Positions 36,007 to 45,167 of a stretch of DNA of 64,000 bases are shown piece by piece (position 1 is the stretch's first letter; each line of letters opens with the position of its first letter). The notes beneath the pieces were generated by a model that made no database searches, had not been told where the DNA came from, and was given only the letters and a program-made list of their open reading frames with translations. The position numbers were made by a program, and so were the translations under genes. The DNA is from Microbacterium sp. SORGH_AS_0969 (GTDB lineage: Bacteria > Actinomycetota > Actinomycetes > Actinomycetales > Microbacteriaceae). The stretch lies in NCBI RefSeq assembly GCF_030818255.1, contig NZ_JAUTAG010000001.1, forward strand, positions 1,984,001 through 2,048,000. Direction: 5' to 3'.

Positions 36007-36903
36007 ATGACCGATGCCGTCGTCCTCGTCTCCGGCGGTGCCGCCGTCACCCCGTACACCGACACCGAGCACGCGGCGGCGTCGGGTCTGGCGGCGGGCA
36101 ACACGATGACCGCGCTCCGCGCGCACCTCCTCGACCGTGGCATCCGCGTCTTCACCGCGCCGGCGCGGATCGGGGCGGGGGAGGTGCGGGAGGATGCTGG
36201 GTGGCAGGGCTTCGCCGACGTGCCGGTCGTGCTGCCCGCCGAGGTGACGATCAACGCGGTCGGTCGCGTCGACGACGCGGGCGTGGCACTCGCCGGGTTC
36301 CTTCGTCATCTCGCCGCCACGGAGGGTGTGGGCAGCGTCGACCTCGTCGGGCACTCGATGGGCGGGCTGTTCTCGCGCGCCGCGATCCGCGAGCTCGCCG
36401 GCGACGGCCCGCGGGTCGAGCGTCTCGTGACGCTCGGCACCCCGTGGGACGGTTCGGTCCTCGGCGACCTGCTCGACGATGAGATCACCGAGGCCGACGC
36501 GCACGGCGACCCGGCGACGCTGCAGATCTTCGCCGAGGCCCGCCCCTACGCCGACGCGAACTCCGAGGGCGCCGCGGCCGAGGTGTCACGTCGATTCCTG
36601 CGGGGCTGGAACGATCGCCAGGCGGGAGTGCTCGACGGCATCCCGGTGACCGCGATCGGCGCGGGGTACTTCTCGGCGGCGACCGAGCCGGTGCAGCTCT
36701 GGCCGCACGACGGACTCGTCTCGCTCACGAGCGGTCGGGCCGACGAGGTGCCGGCCGCGGTGCTCCCCGAGGTCGAGCGGCATTCGTTCCCCGATCACGT
36801 GCACAGCATCTTCCTCGCCGAGGGCTTCGGTCTGCCGTGGGAGCGTGCGCTGACGTGGGATCCGGCGGTGTTCGCGGTCGTGGACGCGGCGCTCGGGCGC
36901 TGA
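36007..36903 (+). CDS. Alpha/beta hydrolase (esterase/lipase-like)
   Basis: A 298-residue alpha/beta hydrolase. The nucleophile elbow is GHSMGG with S117, followed by LVTLGTPWDGS as in PGAP1-like and lipase-class hydrolases; HDGLVSLTSG and the C-terminal FPDHVHSIF supply likely Asp and His. No signal peptide is seen. TAATCT lies 7 nt before the ATG with no ribosome binding site, a typical leaderless promoter layout. Substrate unknown. Confidence 0.88.
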   Translation: MTDAVVLVSGGAAVTPYTDTEHAAASGLAAGNTMTALRAHLLDRGIRVFTAPARIGAGEVREDAGWQGFADVPVVLPAEVTINAVGRVDDAGVALAGFLRHLAATEGVGSVDLVGHSMGGLFSRAAIRELAGDGPRVERLVTLGTPWDGSVLGDLLDDEITEADAHGDPATLQIFAEARPYADANSEGAAAEVSRRFLRGWNDRQAGVLDGIPVTAIGAGYFSAATEPVQLWPHDGLVSLTSGRADEVPAAVLPEVERHSFPDHVHSIFLAEGFGLPWERALTWDPAVFAVVDAALGR

Positions 36904-36913
36904 GGCGGGCGCG

Positions 36914-37327
36914 TCAGAGTGTCGGAGCGACGAATTCGTGCGCGAGGTCGCTCACGGCGGCGATGTGGTCGAAGTCGTGGTCGGCGCTGAGAATGGTCGC
37001 GTCGTTGGCGATCGCGTACGCGGCGATCAGGATGTCCACCGCACCCGCAACGCGCACGAGTCCGGCGTTCCAGAGAGCGGATTGGATGCCGACGGCGAGT
37101 GACTCGTCGGGAGCGCGCTCCAGGGGAAAACCCAGCGATATCTGCTCGAGGTAGTGTGCGTGCTCCTCCGGTGACCGGGCGCTGTGGCAGAACTCCACCA
37201 CCTGGGGAGGGCACGTGACGAAGAGGTCCGACGGAGACCGGGCGATCCTGTCGAGCCGCGTTCGAATGGCGGGGTCGCCCGAAGCCAAGCGTGCCCAGAC
37301 CGAGTTGTCGACCAGGTAGTCCGTCAC
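36914..37327 (-). CDS. vapC: PIN-domain ribonuclease toxin (VapC-like)
   Basis: A 137-residue PIN domain. Acidic active-site residues are visible: D7 (YLVDNSVW), E45 (VVEFCH), D98 ([12 protein letters not shown]) and D116 or D118 ([11 protein letters not shown]). The GTG start overlaps the antitoxin stop as GTGA. VapC toxins cleave tRNA or rRNA when freed from their antitoxin. It sits between a hydrolase and the xylose genes, with no mobile element beside it. Confidence 0.92.
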   Translation of the reverse strand: MTDYLVDNSVWARLASGDPAIRTRLDRIARSPSDLFVTCPPQVVEFCHSARSPEEHAHYLEQISLGFPLERAPDESLAVGIQSALWNAGLVRVAGAVDILIAAYAIANDATILSADHDFDHIAAVSDLAHEFVAPTL

Positions 37328-37530
37328 GGGGTCGGAGTGGTGACGGGGGAATCCAGTTCGGCTTCGAGGTCGGTGAGCCCGGCGATTCCGGCGATCATCG
37401 CGTCTTTCTGCTTCGACGCGATGAGCCGACGCAGGGCGAGGTCGAGCACCGCGCGGTTGGACGGCTCGCCGGTTACGAGACGCGCGCGTTCGAGAAGTCG
37501 TGGATCGAGATCGACGCTGGTGACTGCCAT
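37324..37530 (-). CDS. vapB: VapB-like antitoxin
   Basis: A 68-residue ribbon-helix-helix-type protein of the VapB family ([21 protein letters not shown], then [20 protein letters not shown]). Such proteins bind their promoter through the N-terminus and the toxin through the C-terminus. GAGAGGAG precedes the ATG, and the gene is coupled to the toxin gene by a 4-nt overlap. An AT-rich inverted repeat lies just upstream. Confidence 0.9.
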   Translation of the reverse strand: MAVTSVDLDPRLLERARLVTGEPSNRAVLDLALRRLIASKQKDAMIAGIAGLTDLEAELDSPVTTPTP

Positions 37531-37545
37531 GGGTGGCTCCTCTCG

Positions 37546-37563
37546 ATATATAAGTCAGTATAT
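37546..37563. promoter_or_regulatory. Likely VapB operator
   Basis: ATATA-N8-TATAT, an AT-rich inverted repeat directly upstream of the antitoxin gene, stands out in this GC-rich DNA. Binding by the VapBC complex is inferred from position. Confidence 0.5.
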
Positions 37564-37609
37564 GCCGAGGTGGGCCTTCGGGGCTGGACGCCGTGGCATC
37601 CGGGGTATA

Positions 37610-37626
37610 TGTTGTGAGCACCAACA
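37610..37626. promoter_or_regulatory. Candidate ROK/XylR-type operator before xylA
   Basis: TGTTG-N7-CAACA lies about 53 bp before the xylA start. ROK-type xylose repressors of actinobacteria read comparable sites; no xylR gene is in the window. Confidence 0.5.
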
Positions 37627-37678
37627 AACCCGCCGTGCGTCACCGCGCACTCGTGCGTCTCCATGCGAAGGAGCAGGA

Positions 37679-38866
37679 ATGCCCACCCCCACCCGCGATG
37701 ACAAGTTCTCGTTCGGACTCTGGACGATCGGTTACAACGGTGCCGACCCGTTCGGTGGCCCGACTCGCCCGGCGCTCGACGTCGTGCACGCGGTCGAGAA
37801 GCTGTCCGAGCTCGGCGCCTACGGACTGACGTTCCACGACGACGACCTGTTCGCCTTCGGATCCACGGATGCCGAGCGCCAGACGCAGATCGATCGCCTG
37901 AAGGGCGCTCTCGCCGACACCGGCGTGATCGTGCCGATGGTGACGACCAACCTCTTCTCGGCCCCCGTCTTCAAGGACGGCGGCTTCACGTCGAACGATC
38001 GCCAGGTGCGCCGCTTCGCGCTCCGCAAGGTGCTGCGCAACCTCGACCTCGCCGCCGAGCTCGGCGCCAAGACGTTCGTCATGTGGGGCGGCCGCGAGGG
38101 CGCCGAGTACGACTCCGCGAAGGACATCCGCCAGGCGCTCGAGCGCTACCGCGAGGCCGTGAACCTGCTCGGCGACTACGTCACCGACAAGGGCTACGAC
38201 ATCCGCTTCGCGATCGAGCCCAAGCCGAACGAGCCGCGCGGAGACATCCTGCTGCCGACCCTCGGCCACGCGCTGGCGTTCATCGACTCGCTCGAGCGCC
38301 CCGAGCTCGTGGGCCTCAACCCCGAGGTCGGCCACGAGCAGATGGCGGGCCTGAACTTCGCCGCCGGCATTGCCCAGGCGCTCTACCACGGCAAGCTCTA
38401 CCACATCGACCTCAACGGTCAGCGCGGCATCAAGTACGACCAGGACCTCGTCTTCGGTCACGGCGACCTGCACAACGCCTTCGCTCTCGTCGACCTGCTC
38501 GAGAACGGCGGCCCCGGCGGCGTTCCCGCGTACGACGGCCCGCGCCACTTCGACTACAAGCCCTCGCGCACCGAGGACGAGACGGGCGTCTGGGACTCGG
38601 TCTCGGCCAACATGAACACCTACCTGCTGCTGAAGGAGCGCGCCGCGGCCTTCCGCGCCGACCCCGAGGTGCAGGAGGCCCTCGAGGCCGCCAAGGTGCT
38701 CGAGCTCGCGCAGCCGACGCTCAATGAGGGCGAGTCGTACGACGATCTGCTGGCCGACCGCTCGGCGTACGAGGACTTCGACACCGACGTGTACCTCGGC
38801 GGCAAGGGCTTCGGCTTCGTCCGCCTGCAGCAGCTCGCCACCGAGCACCTGCTCGGCGCGCGCTGA
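37679..38866 (+). CDS. xylA: Xylose isomerase
   Basis: A 395-residue class I (Streptomyces-type) isomerase that converts D-xylose to D-xylulose. Catalytic H53 and D56 (FHDDD), metal residues in [10 protein letters not shown] (E and K), NPEVGHEQ (E and H) and [13 protein letters not shown] (three Asp) are all present in order, and length is typical. GAAGGAG precedes the ATG. A terminator and a palindromic repeat separate it from xylB, so the two genes may be read separately despite adjacency. Confidence 0.98.
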   Translation: MPTPTRDDKFSFGLWTIGYNGADPFGGPTRPALDVVHAVEKLSELGAYGLTFHDDDLFAFGSTDAERQTQIDRLKGALADTGVIVPMVTTNLFSAPVFKDGGFTSNDRQVRRFALRKVLRNLDLAAELGAKTFVMWGGREGAEYDSAKDIRQALERYREAVNLLGDYVTDKGYDIRFAIEPKPNEPRGDILLPTLGHALAFIDSLERPELVGLNPEVGHEQMAGLNFAAGIAQALYHGKLYHIDLNGQRGIKYDQDLVFGHGDLHNAFALVDLLENGGPGGVPAYDGPRHFDYKPSRTEDETGVWDSVSANMNTYLLLKERAAAFRADPEVQEALEAAKVLELAQPTLNEGESYDDLLADRSAYEDFDTDVYLGGKGFGFVRLQQLATEHLLGAR

Positions 38867-38874
38867 TCCGCGTG

Positions 38875-38908
38875 GGGCCCGGATGCCACGGCATCCGGGC
38901 CCTTCTTT
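38875..38908 (+). terminator. Terminator after xylA
   Basis: A perfect 12-bp stem GGGCCCGGATGC/GCATCCGGGCCC with a 4-nt loop is followed by TTCTTT, the clearest intrinsic terminator in the window. Confidence 0.9.
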
Positions 38909-38913
38909 CCGTC

Positions 38914-38969
38914 GAGTGTCCAAGACACGCCGCATCGCCCCCGCGTGAAACGGCGTGTCTTGGACACTG
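38914..38969. repeat. Palindromic repeat family P, copy B
   Basis: GAGTGTCCAAGACACGCCG, a GC-rich centre, and CGGCGTGTCTTGGACACT; lies between xylA and xylB. Confidence 0.9.
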
Positions 38970-39012
38970 AACGGGATGCCGCACCGGTGCGGCGCGAACA
39001 GAGGGAGTGAGC

Positions 39013-40404
39013 ATGGCGCTCGTCATGGGAGTCGATTCGTCGACGCAGTCGTGCAAGGTCGTCGTCGTCGACGCCGAGACCGGGCGCGTGGTGCGTGAGG
39101 GGCGTGCGTCGCATCCCGCGGGGACGTCGGTCGATCCCGAGGCGTGGTGGGTCGCGTTGCAGGATGCCATCGGCCAGGCCGGCGGCCTCGACGACGTCGC
39201 GGCGGTCTCGATCGCGGGTCAGCAGCACGGCATGGTCGTGCTCGACGCGGGCGGCGCGGTCATCCGCGACGCGCTGCTGTGGAACGACACCCGCTCGGCG
39301 CAGGCGGCGCGTGACCTCATCGACGAGGTCGGTGCGGCCGAGTACGCCGAACGCACCGGGGCGGTGCCGGTCGCATCGTTCACCGGGACGAAGCTGCGCT
39401 GGCTGCGCGACGCCGAGCCCGAGAACGCCGAACGCGCGGCCGCGGTCGCGCTGCCGCACGACTGGCTGACGTGGCGTCTGCGCGGCTTCGGCCCCGGCAA
39501 CGCCGTGCTCGAAGAGCTGGTCACCGACCGGTCCGACGCCTCGGGCACCGCGTACTGGGGGGCGGACGGGTACGACCTCGATCTCTTCACCCGCGCGCTG
39601 GGCCACGAGGCGGTGCTGCCGCGCGTGCTCGGTCCGTGGGAGAGCGCGGGCACGCTCGACGGTGGTGCGCTCGTCGGCCCGGGGGCCGGGGACAATGCAG
39701 GCGCCGCACTCGGCCTCGGTGCAGGAGTGGGCGATGTCGTCGTCTCGCTCGGGACTTCGGGCACCGTCTTCGCCGTCGCCGACGCGCCCACCCGTGACAC
39801 CACCGGCACGGTCGCCGGGTTCGCCGATGCGACGGGGAAGTTCCTGCCGCTGGTCGCCACGCTAAACGCCGCGCGCGTGCTCGACGCCTTCGCCCGGCTG
39901 CTCGGCGTCTCGCACGACGAGCTCGGGGCCCTCGCGCTCGAGGCCGAGCCCGGTGCCGGTGGCGTCGTGCTCGTGCCGTGGTTCGAGGGGGAGCGCACCC
40001 CCAACCTTCCGCACGCGCAGGCGTCGCTGACGGGCCTGACCCTGGCATCCACGAACCGGGCGAACCTTGCCCGGGCGGCGATCGAAGGCATGCTCAGCGG
40101 CTTGGCCGTGGGGCTCGAGGCGATCCAGGCGCAGGGCGTCGAGGTCCGTCGCGTGCTGCTCATCGGCGGTGCCGCCGCCAACGAGGGCGTCGCGCGGATC
40201 GCGGCGCAGGTGTTCGACGCCGAGATCGTCGTGCCCGCGGCCGGTGAGTACGTCGCGCTCGGCGCGGCACGGCAGGCGGCGGGGGTTCTCGCCGGCGGCC
40301 CGGTCGACTGGACCGTGGCGACGACCCGCGCGGTCGACGCCGATCACCGGCCCGAGATCCGCGAGCGTTACGACGTGGTGGCGGCACTGCGCGCGCAGGA
40401 GTGA
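39013..40404 (+). CDS. xylB: Xylulokinase
   Basis: A 463-residue FGGY kinase that phosphorylates D-xylulose to xylulose 5-phosphate. The phosphate loop [32 protein letters not shown], the catalytic region [15 protein letters not shown] and the C-terminal [14 protein letters not shown] loop match XylB. The ATG at 39013 is chosen since GAGGGAG lies 6 nt before it; a GTG 6 nt upstream is in frame. Together with xylA it feeds the pentose phosphate pathway. Confidence 0.96.
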   Translation: MALVMGVDSSTQSCKVVVVDAETGRVVREGRASHPAGTSVDPEAWWVALQDAIGQAGGLDDVAAVSIAGQQHGMVVLDAGGAVIRDALLWNDTRSAQAARDLIDEVGAAEYAERTGAVPVASFTGTKLRWLRDAEPENAERAAAVALPHDWLTWRLRGFGPGNAVLEELVTDRSDASGTAYWGADGYDLDLFTRALGHEAVLPRVLGPWESAGTLDGGALVGPGAGDNAGAALGLGAGVGDVVVSLGTSGTVFAVADAPTRDTTGTVAGFADATGKFLPLVATLNAARVLDAFARLLGVSHDELGALALEAEPGAGGVVLVPWFEGERTPNLPHAQASLTGLTLASTNRANLARAAIEGMLSGLAVGLEAIQAQGVEVRRVLLIGGAAANEGVARIAAQVFDAEIVVPAAGEYVALGAARQAAGVLAGGPVDWTVATTRAVDADHRPEIRERYDVVAALRAQE

Positions 40405-40457
40405 TCCGTCGCGTCAACGGGCTGGTCGCGTCGCGCCTCGATCCGTAGCGTCGCGCC

Positions 40458-40607
40458 ATGCCGTTGATCCGTCTGGACGCCCCGACCTTCCACCGTGAGA
40501 TCGAGGTCGATGTTGCCGCCGACCTCGTCGAGGCCGAGGGGATGACCTGGGCGCGCGAAGGGGAGATCGAGGGTGTGCCGCGTTACGTCCCGGCCGCCGC
40601 GGGCTGA
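40458..40607 (+). CDS. Small 49-residue protein, probably leaderless
   Basis: A short frame with the predicted peptide MPLIRLDAPTFHREIEVDVA..., rich in acidic residues and codon bias fitting the genome. TAGCGT lies 6 nt before the ATG, the same layout as other leaderless genes in this window. No domain is recognised. Its end overlaps the convergent gene on the other strand by 25 nt. Confidence 0.5.
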   Translation: MPLIRLDAPTFHREIEVDVAADLVEAEGMTWAREGEIEGVPRYVPAAAG

Positions 40608-41440
40608 CTCGTCGGCGTTCGGATCTCGGCATCAAGCGGCTGCACCCTCGCGTACGACGGTTGCCGTGCCGCCCGCACCCACGCGGGCCACCGCGCGCCC
40701 GGGATCGGGCGTCGCACGGCGTCGAACCGCAGGCCGTGGTCGTCCTGGTCGGGGTCGAGGCGCAGGACGAGTCGAGCGAACGGATGCCATGGGCCCGCCG
40801 GCGTGGCGTGCCCGAGCGTGAGGACCCACGGCGTGTCGTCCGCCCCGTCGAGCTCACGCGGATCCGTCGCGGGCGGTCGCCCCGACGCGGTGCGCGCGAC
40901 GAGCAGAACGGCGCCCCGCGCGCCCTGGAACGGCAGGAGCGATCCCAGGCGCGCGTGTTCGGCGCGGCGGTGGGGCCGGAGCGCGAAGCGCGCGGGGACG
41001 TTCCACCCCGCGGACGCGAGTTCGACATCGGCGACGGGCGAGGCCGGGCCCGTCTTGTCGTTCATCGGCGAGGCAGCGCCCGGTTGCCGTCCGGGGGCTT
41101 CCCCGCGCAGAGTCCCCGCCGTCCCCCGATCCCACTCCGCGAGATCCACCCGCACCGCGAGCCCGATGATGTCGGGCAACGGCGCGGGCAGCCCGAGCGA
41201 CCGCGACACCCGCGCGATGACCGGCACCGGCCCCGGCGGTGCGTCGTCGATGAAGGTGACGCCGGCGGACTCGGCATCCGGAATCCAGCGCATCTCACCG
41301 CGGAGCACGACTCCGCGGCTGTGGATGGGGCGCGGTGGGCGGAGCCCTTGCAGCAGGACGAAGCCGCTCGCGAGCAGACCCCCGAGCGTGCGCGCGACGG
41401 GGGAGTGGTGCAACGGCGGGATGCCGGTCGGCTCGGTCAT
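40583..41440 (-). CDS. Catalase-like heme-domain or uncharacterised protein
   Basis: A 285-residue soluble protein. The order HSRGVVLRGEMRWIPD, then VPVIARVSRSLGLP and DIIGLAVRVDL resembles, in a loose way, the heme-pocket layout of catalases (distal His, VRFS-like strand, then RGFAVRFY). Overall it is much shorter than a catalase and lacks most of its sequence. I therefore only suggest membership in the catalase-like superfamily. Start at ATG 41440; an in-frame ATG lies 15 nt upstream. It is convergent to the small gene before it and divergent from a LacI gene. Confidence 0.6.
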   Translation of the reverse strand: MTEPTGIPPLHHSPVARTLGGLLASGFVLLQGLRPPRPIHSRGVVLRGEMRWIPDAESAGVTFIDDAPPGPVPVIARVSRSLGLPAPLPDIIGLAVRVDLAEWDRGTAGTLRGEAPGRQPGAASPMNDKTGPASPVADVELASAGWNVPARFALRPHRRAEHARLGSLLPFQGARGAVLLVARTASGRPPATDPRELDGADDTPWVLTLGHATPAGPWHPFARLVLRLDPDQDDHGLRFDAVRRPIPGARWPAWVRAARQPSYARVQPLDAEIRTPTSQPAAAGT

Positions 41441-41506
41441 GCCCCCAGAGCACAACGAAGACCCGCGGACGACCGAGGGGGTTGCGCGCCGCTACTGTGA
41501 GGGACC

Positions 41507-42475
41507 ATGAGCGGCGACGGCGGAGGCAAGCGCATCGGGATGCGCGAGGTCGCCGAGGCAGCCGGGGTCTCGCCGCAGACCGTCTCTCGCGTGTTGAACG
41601 ACTATCCGGGCATTCGAGATGCCACGCGCGAGCGCGTGCTCACCGCCGTCGCGGCGCTGGATTACCGCGTGAACAACGCCGCGCGGGCGCTCGGCACGAG
41701 TCTCACCCGGACCGTCGGCGTCGTGGCATCCGATGCCGTTCTGCATGGACCGTCGGCCGGTATCGCCGCTCTCGAGCGGGCGGCGCGGGCGCGGGGCCGG
41801 TGGATCTCGACCGCGTACACCGACTCGGACGACCCCGCCGACATCGACGCCGCCGTGCGCCACCTGCTCGACCAGGGGGTCGACGGGATCGTGCTCGTCG
41901 CGGCTCACGGAGCAACTCCTCTCGAGGGGTACGACGTGCCGCTCGTGCCGTTGTACGGCGAGTCGGGGATTCGCCAGCGCGACGCGGCCGCCCTCGTCGT
42001 GGATCATCTCGCGGACCTCGGACATCGCCGCATCGTCGAGGTCGCCGGCCCGCCGGACTGGCGCGAAGCCCTGGCGCGCACGGCGGGTGTCGCCGATGCC
42101 TTGGCCCGGCGCGGGCTCGCGCGGGAGGGGCGCGTCGAGGGGGACTGGAGTGCCGGCTCCGGTGCGGCCGTCGCCGACGCGGTGGCCGCGCACGTGCGCC
42201 GCGGTGCCACCGCGGTGGCGGTCGCCAACGACCAGATGGCACTCGGGCTCATGGCGGGGCTCGCCGCCCGTGGGATCACGGTTCCGGCCGACGTCTCGGT
42301 CGCCGGCTTCGACGACAACCCGGATGCCGCCTTCTACACGCCCGCGCTCACCACGGTGCGCCTCGACGTCGAGGGCGAGGCGGCGGAGGCGGTGGCGCGG
42401 GTGTTGGGCGACGAGCCGACGGCTCCCGCGCAGCCGGTGCTGGTGCCGCGCGCGTCGACCGCCGCGCCGCGCTGA
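41507..42475 (+). CDS. LacI-family regulator, probably of the ara genes
   Basis: A 322-residue LacI/GalR protein with helix-turn-helix GMREVAEAAGVSPQTVSRVLND, hinge NAARALGTSLTRTVGVVAS and ligand domain to GFDDNPDAAFYTPALTTVR. TACTGT lies 8 nt before the ATG, suggesting a leaderless transcript. The next gene set on the same strand is araDBA, preceded by a perfect 16-bp palindrome, so this is the likely arabinose repressor. It is LacI-type, unlike the GntR/LacI chimeric AraR of Bacillus. Confidence 0.92.
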   Translation: MSGDGGGKRIGMREVAEAAGVSPQTVSRVLNDYPGIRDATRERVLTAVAALDYRVNNAARALGTSLTRTVGVVASDAVLHGPSAGIAALERAARARGRWISTAYTDSDDPADIDAAVRHLLDQGVDGIVLVAAHGATPLEGYDVPLVPLYGESGIRQRDAAALVVDHLADLGHRRIVEVAGPPDWREALARTAGVADALARRGLAREGRVEGDWSAGSGAAVADAVAAHVRRGATAVAVANDQMALGLMAGLAARGITVPADVSVAGFDDNPDAAFYTPALTTVRLDVEGEAAEAVARVLGDEPTAPAQPVLVPRASTAAPR

Positions 42476-42793
42476 CGCCCCGCGAGGGTGCCGCGTCGGC
42501 GGCGGCCCCGCGCTGCTGCCCCGCGGCTGCCGCCGGGTCGGCGGCGGGCACAAGTCCGGCGATCCGGCTCAGCCGTCGGGGAGGTGGCATCCCGGGGTCT
42601 GTTCTGCAGGAGTTGTGCGGGTGTGCGCGGCACCCCGGGTCGGCGCATCCCGTGCGAAACTCCGGAGATTCGGCACCGTTCGCCGACGTGCCCCGCGGAA
42701 AGCCGCACGTCCGTCGGCCCGCCCGCTCGAAATCTCCGGAGCCCGGCACGCGCGCGACCGCGGGCAGTGGCATCCGCCTCTCGCCATCCCGCG
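42476..42793. other. Gene-free stretch before the ara operon
   Basis: No convincing gene. An 11-bp inverted repeat (CTCCGGAGATT at 42660-42670 and AATCTCCGGAG at 42731-42741) could form a long-loop hairpin; otherwise only GC-rich DNA is seen. Confidence 0.5.
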
Positions 42794-42809
42794 ATGTTAC
42801 CGGTAACAT
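42794..42809. promoter_or_regulatory. Arabinose operon operator ATGTTACCGGTAACAT
   Basis: A perfect 16-bp palindrome 41 bp before araD. The right half contains TAACAT, which could be the -10 box, so repressor binding would cover the promoter. The ACCGGT centre is shared with the GTCACCGGTGTC sites, but the flanks differ. Confidence 0.8.
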
Positions 42810-42850
42810 GACTCGGGAACCCGCCACCGAGAGAGTCGAAGGAGACCCGC

Positions 42851-43567
42851 GTGTCCGCTGCCGCCCCGTTCGCCCCCGAGGTGCAGGAGGCGATCGACGC
42901 CGTCCGCGCCGACGTCGCGAAGCTGCACGCCGAGCTCGTGCGCTACAACCTCATCGTCTGGACCGGCGGCAACGTCTCGGGTCGCGTGCCCGGCGCCGAC
43001 CTGTTCGTCATCAAGCCTTCGGGCGTTTCGTACGACGACCTGGCGCCCGAGAACATGATCCTCTGCGACCTCGACGGCAATGCGATCCCCGGCACCCCGG
43101 GCTCCGAGCGCAGTCCCTCCAGCGACACCGCCGCGCACGCGTACGTGTACCGCAACATGGCCGAGGTCGGCGGGGTCGTGCACACGCACTCGACCTACGG
43201 TGTCGCCTGGGCGGCCCGGGGCGAGGAGATCCCCTGCGTCATCACGGCCATGGCCGACGAGTTCGGCGGCCCCATCCCCGTCGGCCCGTTCGCGATCATC
43301 GGCGACGACTCGATCGGCCGCGGCATCGTCGAGACCCTGCGCGGCCACCGCTCGCGCGGCGTGATCATGCAGAACCACGGCCCGTTCACGATCGGGGCGA
43401 CGGCGAAGGATGCCGTGAAGGCCGCCGTCATGCTAGAAGACGTCGCCCGCACCGTGCACATCGCGCGCGAGGCCGGGCCCCTCATCCCGATCCCGCAGGA
43501 CAAGATCGACGCCCTCTACAACCGCTACCAGAACGTCTACGGACAGAGCACGGACGACCGCCGATGA
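42851..43567 (+). CDS. araD: L-ribulose-5-phosphate 4-epimerase
   Basis: A 238-residue class II aldolase-fold zinc enzyme that converts L-ribulose 5-phosphate to D-xylulose 5-phosphate. TGGNVSGR, KPSGV, zinc ligands H111 and H113 (HTHSTYG) and H176 (QNHGPFTIG) match AraD. The GTG start has AAGGAG at good spacing. First gene of araDBA; its stop overlaps the araB ATG. Confidence 0.96.
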   Translation: MSAAAPFAPEVQEAIDAVRADVAKLHAELVRYNLIVWTGGNVSGRVPGADLFVIKPSGVSYDDLAPENMILCDLDGNAIPGTPGSERSPSSDTAAHAYVYRNMAEVGGVVHTHSTYGVAWAARGEEIPCVITAMADEFGGPIPVGPFAIIGDDSIGRGIVETLRGHRSRGVIMQNHGPFTIGATAKDAVKAAVMLEDVARTVHIAREAGPLIPIPQDKIDALYNRYQNVYGQSTDDRR

Positions 43568-45147
43568 ACGCCGAACTCACCGCCCTCATCGAGCAGGGCC
43601 GCGCCTCGCTGGGCATCGAGCTCGGCTCGACCCGCATCAAGGCGTGCCTCATCGGCCCCGACGCCGAGGTGCTCGCGACCGGTTCCCACGAGTGGGAAAA
43701 CGTCTACGCCGACAAGCTCTGGACCTACTCTCTGGATGCCGTGTGGTCGGGCCTCCGGGCTGCCTACGCCGAGCTGGTGCAGAACGTGCAGCAGCAGTAC
43801 GGCGTCACTCCCGAGCGGTACGCCGCGATGGGCGTGTCGGCGATGATGCACGGCTACCTCGCGTTCGACGCCGACGGCGAGATGCTCGCGCCCTTCCGCA
43901 CGTGGCGCAACACGAACACCGGTGTCGCAGCCAGCGAGCTCACCGAGCTGCTGGGTGTGAACATCCCGCTCCGGTGGTCGATCGCGCACCTGCACCAGGC
44001 GGTCGTCGATGCCGAACCGCACGTGCCCGAGATCCGCTTCCTCACCACGCTCGCCGGGTACGTCCACTGGAAGCTCACGGGCGAGAAGGTGCTCGGTGTG
44101 GGGGATGCCTCGGGCATGTTCCCGATCGACTCCGCCACGCGTGACTACGACGCCGAGCTGGTCGCCCGCTACGACGGCCTCGCCGCCGGCCGCGTGCCGG
44201 CGCTGACGGACCTGCTGCCCGAGGTGCTCGTCGCCGGTGCGGCTGCCGGGGAATTGACGGAAGAGGGCGCCGCGCTCCTCGACCCGACCGGAACCCTGCG
44301 CCCTGGCATCCCGTTCGCTCCTCCCGAGGGAGATGCCGGCACCGGCATGGTCGCCACGGGCGCCGTCGCTCCGCGTACCGGCAACGTCAGCGCGGGCACC
44401 AGCATCTTCGCGATGGTCGTGCTGGAGCGCCCGCTCACCGAGGTGCATCACGAGCTCGACCTCGTCACGACTCCTTCGGGCGACGCGGTCGCGATGGTGC
44501 ACTGCAACAACGGCGCGAGCGAGCTGGCGGCGTGGGCGAACATGTTCACCGCCTTCTCGGCCGCGGCCGGCGTGCCGCAGACTCCGGATGCCACCTACGC
44601 GGTGCTCTTCTCCGCCGCGCTCGAGGGTGAGCCCGACGCCGGTGGGCTGCTGGCCTACAACCACCTCGCCGGAGAGCCCATCGCGGGTCTCGACGAAGGA
44701 CGCCCCCTCGTCGTCCGCTCGCCTGACAGCCGCCTGACCTTGCCGAACTTCATGCGCGCGCAGCTGTACGGCGTCTTCGGGACGCTCGCGCTCGGCATGG
44801 CGGTGCTGCACGCCGAGGGCGTCGGCCTCGACAAGATGTATGCCCACGGCGGCATGTTCCGCACCGCGGGGGTCGCGCAGCGCTTCCTCGCGGCGGCGCT
44901 CGACGCTCCCGTCGCGGTCGCCGAGACGGCGTCCGAGGGCGGCGCGTGGGGCATGGCCGTGCTCGCGGCGTACGTCGCCGACGGCGCGGGCCGCGACCTC
45001 GATACCTACCTGGCCGAGGTCGTCTTCGCCGACGCACCCATCACCACCGCCGACCCCGACCCGACGGACGTCGCCGGATTCTCGGCCTACCTCGACCGTT
45101 ACCGCGCGGGCCTCGCCGTCGAGGCCGCCGCCGTGGCATCCCTCTGA
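43564..45147 (+). CDS. araB: L-ribulokinase-type FGGY kinase
   Basis: A 527-residue FGGY protein between araD and araA. The phosphate loop is [14 protein letters not shown], then [21 protein letters not shown] and [14 protein letters not shown]. Motifs diverge from E. coli AraB, and the protein belongs to a branch often labelled xylulokinase or simply FGGY; its place in the operon argues for L-ribulose as substrate. Usual Asp in the first motif (GxDxGT) is here Glu (GIELGST). ATGA overlap with araD. Confidence 0.88.
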   Translation: MNAELTALIEQGRASLGIELGSTRIKACLIGPDAEVLATGSHEWENVYADKLWTYSLDAVWSGLRAAYAELVQNVQQQYGVTPERYAAMGVSAMMHGYLAFDADGEMLAPFRTWRNTNTGVAASELTELLGVNIPLRWSIAHLHQAVVDAEPHVPEIRFLTTLAGYVHWKLTGEKVLGVGDASGMFPIDSATRDYDAELVARYDGLAAGRVPALTDLLPEVLVAGAAAGELTEEGAALLDPTGTLRPGIPFAPPEGDAGTGMVATGAVAPRTGNVSAGTSIFAMVVLERPLTEVHHELDLVTTPSGDAVAMVHCNNGASELAAWANMFTAFSAAAGVPQTPDATYAVLFSAALEGEPDAGGLLAYNHLAGEPIAGLDEGRPLVVRSPDSRLTLPNFMRAQLYGVFGTLALGMAVLHAEGVGLDKMYAHGGMFRTAGVAQRFLAAALDAPVAVAETASEGGAWGMAVLAAYVADGAGRDLDTYLAEVVFADAPITTADPDPTDVAGFSAYLDRYRAGLAVEAAAVASL

Positions 45148-45167
45148 ACACGCGAAAAGGAACAGCA

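Noticed and set aside
42569..42787. Leftward small gene before araD
   Set aside because: Arg-rich composition without start signals; the region is better explained as regulatory DNA.
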